From contig JAFNJA010000012.1 in assembly GCA_017601265.1 (NCBI GenBank), positions 1-23,878 of the forward strand: 23,878 nt of DNA. Direction: 5' to 3'. The stretch is from Candidatus Brockarchaeota archaeon. GTDB taxonomy: Archaea > Thermoproteota > EX4484-205 > DTQO01. Positions 20,063 to 23,878 of this stretch are shown here, in pieces. Position 1 is the first letter of the stretch. Each line of letters starts with the position of its first letter. The notes beneath the pieces were generated by a model, which saw nothing but the letters and a program-made list of their open reading frames with translations, searched no databases and was not told the origin of the DNA. The translations under genes were made by a program, and so were the position numbers.

Positions 20063-20387
20063 CCGGCCTCACCCTCTCGATGACGACGTGGTGGACGGTC
20101 TTCGCCAACGGCCTGCACTCCCCTATCCTCACCAAGTCTCCGACTTTGACTTGCAGGCAAGGGGGGCAGTGGGCCGAAACCCTCCTCCTGCTCCTCGCGT
20201 ACCTCTCGTACTTCGGCACCCGTTTCAACAGCTCCCTCTCCACGACGACCGTGTTCGCCATCTTCGCGCTTGCTACCCTTCCGACCAGCAACCTTCCCCG
20301 GACCCTGACGCTCCCGTGGAACGGGCATTTCTCGTCCCCGCATTCCGCGCCCGGCCTCGCGCTTTTCGGTCCCGCGTCCCTGGCCAT
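20052..20387 (-). CDS. rps17: 30S ribosomal protein S17 (uS17)
   Basis: This primary rRNA-binding protein of the small subunit has 111 residues from ATG 20387. The archaeal N-terminal part AECGDEKCPFHGSVRVRGRLLVGRVASAKMANTVVVERE is followed by the OB-fold end CLQVKVGDLVRIGECRPLAKTVHHVVIERV. CGDEKC and CPPC supply four Cys; the conserved archaeal CPFHG motif is intact. A TTG at 20396 overlapping the Rpp29 stop as TTGA is an equally plausible start, given how often this block uses that overlap. Confidence 0.95.
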   Translation of the reverse strand: MARDAGPKSARPGAECGDEKCPFHGSVRVRGRLLVGRVASAKMANTVVVERELLKRVPKYERYARSRRRVSAHCPPCLQVKVGDLVRIGECRPLAKTVHHVVIERVRPGVD

Positions 20388-20392
20388 GGAGA

Positions 20393-20668
20393 TCAACCCG
20401 CCAGCCTGTCCTCCGGCCTCAAGTTCAACGAGCGGCCCGCCAGCGTCACCGTCTTCCCAGACGGGAGCGTGAACCTGAAAACCGAGACCTTTTTGGGGAC
20501 GACCTTGTCCCCTGAGGCGGATCTTATCGTGAAGGTGTTCTTGGTTTCGTCTATTACCGTGCCCTTCGTGCCCGCCAGCGTCGGATCCGTGGAGGAAACC
20601 ACTTCGACCTCGAGCGACACGAGCTCCCTCCTCGCCAGCTCCCTTCCGTCACCGCTTCTTCCCGGCAT
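20393..20668 (-). CDS. rnp1: Ribonuclease P protein component 1 (Rpp29/P29)
   Basis: This protein subunit of RNase P helps the catalytic RNA remove 5' leaders from pre-tRNA. It is 91 residues from ATG 20668 (TTG 20689 also in frame). The Sm-like barrel of the family is visible: RRELVSLEVEVVSSTDPTLAGTKGTVIDETKNTFTIRSASGDKVVPKKVSVFRFTLPSGKTVTLAGRSLNLRPEDR. The GTVIDETKNT motif is diagnostic. It overlaps L29 by 20 nt and lies between L29 and S17 as in most archaea, linking tRNA processing to ribosome synthesis. Confidence 0.94.
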   Translation of the reverse strand: MPGRSGDGRELARRELVSLEVEVVSSTDPTLAGTKGTVIDETKNTFTIRSASGDKVVPKKVSVFRFTLPSGKTVTLAGRSLNLRPEDRLAG

Positions 20669-20864
20669 TCCCAGCCAACTCTCTCTCAACGGTCAAGAAC
20701 CTCGCTATGGCCCTCCTCGTCTCCCTGAGCCTGCCTGGGTCGTCCACGTGCCCGGCGGAGCTGCCCATCTTCAGGTTTCTCAGCTCGGTCCTGAGCTCCT
20801 GGAGCCTTTCCTTCCTGTCCTTCTCGTCCATCTCCCGCACTTGCTTGGCTTTGATTCTGCCCAA
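20649..20864 (-). CDS. rpl29: 50S ribosomal protein L29 (uL29)
   Basis: This two-helix protein near the polypeptide exit tunnel has 71 residues: KAKQVREMDEKDRKERLQELRTELRNLKMGSSAGHVDDPGRLRETRRAIARFLTVERE. The pattern KxxEL..L..EL..L and the (R)xxRRxIARxLTV end are characteristic. The TTG start is preceded by GGAGGCGGGTAGG. It lies 6 nt after S3 and overlaps Rpp29. Confidence 0.94.
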   Translation of the reverse strand: MGRIKAKQVREMDEKDRKERLQELRTELRNLKMGSSAGHVDDPGRLRETRRAIARFLTVERELAGNAGKKR

Positions 20865-20870
20865 CCCGAC

Positions 20871-21587
20871 CTACCCGCCTCCCCCGGCCCCTTCCCCTTC
20901 TCCTTGAGCTTCCGCCCCTTCCTTCCCGACCTCTGCCTCGCCGGGAGCCTTTTCCGCCCCTTCCCCTTCGCTTTCCGGTAGCTTCTCTGGCGGTTTAACC
21001 TCCTTTATCTTGACCTCGTCCGGGAAGGTGGCTCCCGGGGGAAGTATCTTCACCTTTATGCCTATCAGCCCCTGCTTCAAAAGGACGTTCAAAACCGCCG
21101 TTTTCACCTGCTTCAGAGCCGGATCCCCGGAAGACGGAACGTATCCCCAGGATAATTTCTCGAACCTGGACCTCTCCGACGTCAGCTTTCCCCTTATCAC
21201 TATCTGCGCGCCCAGCGCTCCAGCGGCCATTATCCTGCCCATCGCCCAAGTGGCTGCCCTCCTGTACCTGACCCCCTTCTCCAGGGCGTCCGCTATCTTC
21301 GCTGCCATCACGGCAGGTTCGAGCTCCGGGACCTCTATCTCGACTATGGCGACTTGCGGGTCCGGAAGCCCGAACCGTTCCTCCAGGATCTTGCTCAGGT
21401 CCCTAATGTTCCTGCCTCCCGTCCCTATCACGAGCCCAGGGCGGTGGACGAAAACGGATACTTGCGTTCCGATCGGCGTCCTCACGAGCCTCATTCCGCT
21501 GTAACCGGATTCCTTCAACTGCTTTTTGAGGAATTCGTGCACCGTCACCCTGAGCTTCGCCTCCTGCACTACCTTTTTCCTAAGCAA
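20871..21587 (-). CDS. rps3: 30S ribosomal protein S3 (uS3)
   Basis: This protein is at the mRNA entrance and helps mRNA unwinding. It is 238 residues. The KH type-2 domain has VHRPGLVIGTGGRNIRDLSKILEERFG with the GxxG loop. The C-terminal domain includes AATWAMGRIMAAGALGAQIVIRGKL, RSRFEKLSWGYVPSSGDPALKQVKTA and GLIGIKVKILPPGATFPDEV. The last 40 residues are a low-complexity Glu/Gly/Ala tail ending in Gly4. The TTG start follows GAGGTGA, which includes the L22 stop. Confidence 0.97.
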   Translation of the reverse strand: MLRKKVVQEAKLRVTVHEFLKKQLKESGYSGMRLVRTPIGTQVSVFVHRPGLVIGTGGRNIRDLSKILEERFGLPDPQVAIVEIEVPELEPAVMAAKIADALEKGVRYRRAATWAMGRIMAAGALGAQIVIRGKLTSERSRFEKLSWGYVPSSGDPALKQVKTAVLNVLLKQGLIGIKVKILPPGATFPDEVKIKEVKPPEKLPESEGEGAEKAPGEAEVGKEGAEAQGEGEGAGGGG

Positions 21588-21593
21588 TTGCCT

Positions 21594-22055
21594 TCACCTC
21601 TCCTCCGCGACGACCTCCACGTGCGTAAGCTCCCTCATGTGCGGGGAGGCCCTGCCAAACGCCCTGGGAATGAACTTCGCTATCTTTCTCCCCCTGAGCG
21701 CTGAAGCGTGCACGATCCTGAGCCGGTCGACGTCCAACCCCTTGTAATCCGCGTTCGCCTCCAGCTGGTCCAGAAGTTTCAGCATGTATTTCGCAGGTTT
21801 TACCGGGTAGCCGCCGGACGCGAACCCCCTTTGGCCCCTGCGGTGCCCGACCTCTTTTTTGTACCTCCTGTAAGGAACCGAAACCCTCTTGTCCGCAACG
21901 CCTTCCAGGTATGCTTTGGCCTCGGAGAGGCGCATTCCAACCAGTTCCCTGGCTAGCTCCCTCGCCTTTTTGGGGGAGATGTTTACCTCCCTGAGGCTGG
22001 CCTTCACGGCCTTCGTCTCGTCCAATCCCGCCACGCTGTAGCTGAATCTGGGCAA
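21594..22055 (-). CDS. rpl22: 50S ribosomal protein L22 (uL22)
   Basis: This protein lines the narrowest part of the exit tunnel. It is 153 residues: VKASLREVNISPKKARELARELVGMRLSEAKAYLEGVADKRVSVPYRRYKKEVGHRRG, then KPAKYMLKLLDQLEANADYKGLDVDRLRIVHASALRGRKIAKFIPRAFGRASPHMRELTHVEVVAEER. It is the first gene of this block. S19, L2, L23, L4 and L3, which precede it in most archaea, are not here. It has its own TATA-like box and a TTG start preceded by AAGAGAGA. Confidence 0.96.
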   Translation of the reverse strand: MPRFSYSVAGLDETKAVKASLREVNISPKKARELARELVGMRLSEAKAYLEGVADKRVSVPYRRYKKEVGHRRGQRGFASGGYPVKPAKYMLKLLDQLEANADYKGLDVDRLRIVHASALRGRKIAKFIPRAFGRASPHMRELTHVEVVAEER

Positions 22056-22101
22056 ATGCGGTCTCTCTTCTTTACGTTGGGCACACCGCGTAGATTCGGA
22101 T

Positions 22102-22110
22102 AGATAAACG
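22102..22110 (-). promoter_or_regulatory. TATA-like promoter of the L22-to-SecY block
   Basis: Minus strand CGTTTATCT is centred about 50 nt before the L22 TTG; the predicted start is near 22079. It shares GTTTATCT with the S13 promoter, so these two ribosomal units may use the same promoter class. Confidence 0.5.
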
Positions 22111-22157
22111 CTTTGTCCACAAAGGCGCGGGAAAGACGGGGCCGCGGAGCCCTGCTT

Positions 22158-22583
22158 CTACTCTATGTCTATCCTCGTCCCCGCCTTCTTCCTGGGGAAC
22201 CTTATTTTGAGCAACCCGCCCTTGAGGGAGGCCTTCGCCCTCTCAGGATCCACGGACGAGGGCAGCGGTATGACCTTCCTGAAACGCTTGAACGTCTTCT
22301 CCTGGCTGCTGACGCCCCACTTCCTGACCGAGATCGACCTCCCGCACTCGGCGTCCACGTAGAGCTTGTCCTCCGTAGCCTCCAAGGAGACGTCTTCCTT
22401 CTTGACGCCCGGCATGTCGACGCTCACGATGACCTCCTCGGGGGTCTCGTAGACCTCGTAAAGGGGCTCGAGGCAACCGCTCGAGTACTCGAACTCCTTG
22501 ATGCTTCTCGCGATGTCCTCCGAGATCTTCCTCATCCTCCTCTCCATCCTCTCCACCTCGCTGAAGAAATCCTCGCTTGGCAC
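22158..22583 (-). CDS. hsp20: Small heat shock protein (Hsp20/alpha-crystallin)
   Basis: This ATP-independent holdase forms oligomers and captures unfolding proteins. It is 141 residues. The N-terminal region (1-38) is amphipathic and charged (RRMRKISEDIARSIKEFEY). The alpha-crystallin domain (about 40-130) has PLYEVYETPEEVIVSVDMPGVKKEDVSLEATEDKLYVDAE and FRKVIPLPSSVDPERAKASLKGGLLKIRFPRK with the conserved A-x-x-x-G-x-L. The C-terminal IDI is the IxI motif used in oligomer assembly. The GTG start is 13 nt after the PAC2 stop, so the two genes probably form one operon. Confidence 0.93.
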   Translation of the reverse strand: MPSEDFFSEVERMERRMRKISEDIARSIKEFEYSSGCLEPLYEVYETPEEVIVSVDMPGVKKEDVSLEATEDKLYVDAECGRSISVRKWGVSSQEKTFKRFRKVIPLPSSVDPERAKASLKGGLLKIRFPRKKAGTRIDIE

Positions 22584-22596
22584 GCCCTGCCACCCC

Positions 22597-23358
22597 CTAG
22601 ACGAGCAAGCCCGGGAACTCCAGCTCCCTGGACTTCTCCATCCTGTTCATCTCCTCCTCGGTCCTCCTCATCAAGTCCCTGTACTGAACCCGTAGCTTTT
22701 CCGCCGATTCCGCCAAGGGACCGATGTCGACCCTCATGTTTTCGAAGGCGGAAAGGACCGTCAAGACCTTGGCGGCGGCACCGGGGTCCGGAAACTTGTA
22801 ATACGCCTGAGCGAAAAGGCCTATCGCTGGCGCCCCGATCTTCCTGCACTCCTTGAGCAGCATCGCTTTCGGTCCGACCAAAAATCCTTCGTTAAGCAGC
22901 TCGATCCCCCTCAAACCCTTGAGCACCTCGGCCGCTCCCTTGCCGTTTGGGACGGCGAAGACCGAGGGTTCGTCGAGCTTCACCCTCTCCGGTTCCGCTA
23001 TTCCGCCCAGCGAGATTATCACTGAAGGGTTCTTGCTCTTCATCCAGTTTGCTATCTTGCTCATTATCCTGTAAACTCCGGCCACCGGCACGGGGAGCTC
23101 GGAAGTCACGACGTAAACGTTGTTGCCGTAAAAGATCCCGACGGGCTCATACATGGATCCTTTTCGCACCGTCACCATGGGCGGGAAGTATTCCGACTCC
23201 ACGTACCCGATCTGCTCGAAATCGAGCGCGTTCACGAGGTGGGAAGTAGCTATCGAACCGACGAGCCCCACGTCTGGAAAACCCTCCAGTATTATCGGCC
23301 TCTTCGACTCCGTGCTCTTCGATTCGACCACTTCTATGCTTTCGCCCAATTTTTCCAT
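22597..23358 (-). CDS. PAC2-family protein (proteasome assembly chaperone-like)
   Basis: This 253-residue protein has the PAC2 fold: RPIILEGFPDVGLVGSIATSHLVNALDFEQIGYVESEYFPPMVTVRKG, then VYVVTSELPVPVAGVYRIMSKIANWMKSKNPSVIISLGGIAEPE, GPKAMLLKECRKIGAPAIGLFAQAYYKFPDPGAAAKVLTVLSAF. Archaeal PAC2 homologues (PbaA/PbaB) are related to eukaryotic proteasome assembly chaperones. PbaB-type proteins end in an HbYX motif, but this one ends in GLLV, so direct docking on the 20S proteasome is doubtful. The C-terminal 40 residues are a charged helix. ATG 23358 coincides with the predicted transcription start. It heads an operon with Hsp20. Confidence 0.9.
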   Translation of the reverse strand: MEKLGESIEVVESKSTESKRPIILEGFPDVGLVGSIATSHLVNALDFEQIGYVESEYFPPMVTVRKGSMYEPVGIFYGNNVYVVTSELPVPVAGVYRIMSKIANWMKSKNPSVIISLGGIAEPERVKLDEPSVFAVPNGKGAAEVLKGLRGIELLNEGFLVGPKAMLLKECRKIGAPAIGLFAQAYYKFPDPGAAAKVLTVLSAFENMRVDIGPLAESAEKLRVQYRDLMRRTEEEMNRMEKSRELEFPGLLV

Positions 23359-23380
23359 CTTCCCCTCTGAAACCCATTCG

Positions 23381-23389
23381 GTAATAAGT
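23381..23389 (-). promoter_or_regulatory. TATA-like promoter of PAC2-hsp20
   Basis: Minus strand ACTTATTAC is centred 27 nt before the ATG at 23358, which predicts a leaderless mRNA. Confidence 0.5.
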
Positions 23390-23410
23390 CTACTCCCGCG
23401 GCCGGCGAAC

Positions 23411-23418
23411 CTTAATAC
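23411..23418 (+). promoter_or_regulatory. TATA-like promoter of the right-edge gene
   Basis: CTTAATAC is centred about 31 nt before the ATG at 23446. It stands only 30 bp from the oppositely oriented PAC2 box, so the two promoters are back to back. Confidence 0.45.
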
Positions 23419-23445
23419 AACCCCTGGACGTCGTGCCTCGCGGAA

Positions 23446-23878
23446 ATGGAGGGCGACTACCCAAGCCCGAAGAAGAGCGCGGCCGAAAAAGCCGCCACCC
23501 TCCTCCTCGGTTTCAAGGGGGTTTTGCGCGCCAAGCCGTTGGAGGAGGGCGAGAAGGAAGAACTCCTCTCGGCCGAGGAGCGTTCGGAGAAGAAGGTGGC
23601 CTTCGGGATGTGCAGGCCTTACAACGAAGGGGTGAGGTTAGCCCTTTGCAGGGACGTCTCGATCGCGGTCGTGGTCGACACTTCCGAGTTCGTGTACCCG
23701 CACGAGCCCCACATGAGGATCCTCTTCAGGGGCTCGGTAGTCGGCGAGGACATTTACGACAAGGAGAAGGCCGAGGAGTTGAAAAAATCGAAAAACAACG
23801 TGTTCCTTTGGGACAACTTCGTGGTGGACACCGACTGGTTCCCGAGGGCCGGGAACAGAGACGAGATGAGTCTTTTCT
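23446..23878 (+). CDS. Hypothetical protein, partial (C-terminus off the right edge)
   Basis: An open frame of 144 codons runs from ATG 23446 to the window edge. The start has a TATA-like box at leaderless spacing, which supports a real gene. The visible protein begins MEGDYPSPKKSAAEKAATLL. An acidic/basic helical stretch (EEGEKEELLSAEERSEKK) follows, then an alternating beta-like part with CRPYNEGVRLALCRDVSIAVVVDTSEF and HEPHMRILFRGSVVGED, then NVFLWDNFVVDTDWFPRAG. The spaced His residues (YPHEPHM) and the two Cys are notable, but I do not recognise a family or a catalytic signature. It is divergent from the PAC2-Hsp20 pair. Confidence 0.65.
   Translation, partial: MEGDYPSPKKSAAEKAATLLLGFKGVLRAKPLEEGEKEELLSAEERSEKKVAFGMCRPYNEGVRLALCRDVSIAVVVDTSEFVYPHEPHMRILFRGSVVGEDIYDKEKAEELKKSKNNVFLWDNFVVDTDWFPRAGNRDEMSLF

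Noticed and set aside
1..23878. CRISPR arrays, insertion sequences, rRNA or tRNA genes, phage genes
   Set aside because: No regularly spaced repeats, transposase motifs, terminal inverted repeats or cloverleaf sequences were seen on either strand by eye. A covariance-model search would be needed to exclude small RNAs.

Overview
This 23.9 kb window is archaeal and GC-rich. It carries archaeal/eukaryotic-type ribosomal proteins (L44e, L32e, L19e, S4e, L14e), the RNase P protein Rpp29, archaeal SecY, Alba, a zinc-containing ferredoxin and a eukaryotic-type topoisomerase IB. Topoisomerase IB, the absence of L34e between cmk and L14e, and the overall gene set point to the Thaumarchaeota/Aigarchaeota side of the TACK group. 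This placement is inferred from gene content, not from a tree. Promoters look archaeal: A/T-rich TATA-like boxes lie about 25-30 nt upstream of several starts, implying leaderless or short-leader mRNAs. TTG and GTG starts outnumber ATG in the ribosomal block.

Layout. 1-5.3 kb is a mixed region: a partial unknown gene (-), zinc ferredoxin (-), L44e (+), topoisomerase IB (-), Alba (+) and ATP-dependent DNA ligase (+). 5.4-6.6 kb holds an MFS/OPA-type transporter (+) convergent with S4. 6.6-22.06 kb is one long minus-strand translation block. In transcription order it is L22-S3-L29-Rpp29-S17-L14-L24-S4e-L5-S14-S8-L6-L32e-L19e-L18-S5-L30-L15-SecY, then DUF106 (Oxa1/EMC3-like)-cmk-L14e-TruB/Cbf5, then a LarA homologue and THEP1 NTPase, then S13-S4. 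Most genes abut or overlap by a few bases. 22.1-23.4 kb holds a PAC2-family protein and Hsp20 (-). A partial unknown gene (+) runs off the right edge.

The most important observation is in the pseudouridine synthase gene truB/cbf5. Its reading frame is broken exactly at the catalytic-Asp codon of the conserved GTLDP motif. The break coincides with a textbook bulge-helix-bulge fold. Cutting both 3-nt bulges at the canonical positions removes exactly 13 nt and restores ...GTL-D-PAVTGVLPV... in one 336-residue frame. I read this as a very short archaeal intron in a protein-coding gene.

Two other ribosomal genes also have broken frames, but splicing does not explain them. L44e has one extra base (or two missing) just after MKVP. 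S4 lacks about ten residues of its RNA-binding segment, and its C-terminus continues in another frame. S11, adk, L34e and the L3-L4-L23-L2-S19 half of the S10 cluster are absent from their usual places, so the conserved archaeal clusters are rearranged here. The larA homologue has a nested-stem leader, and the DUF106 leader may fold its ribosome binding site.
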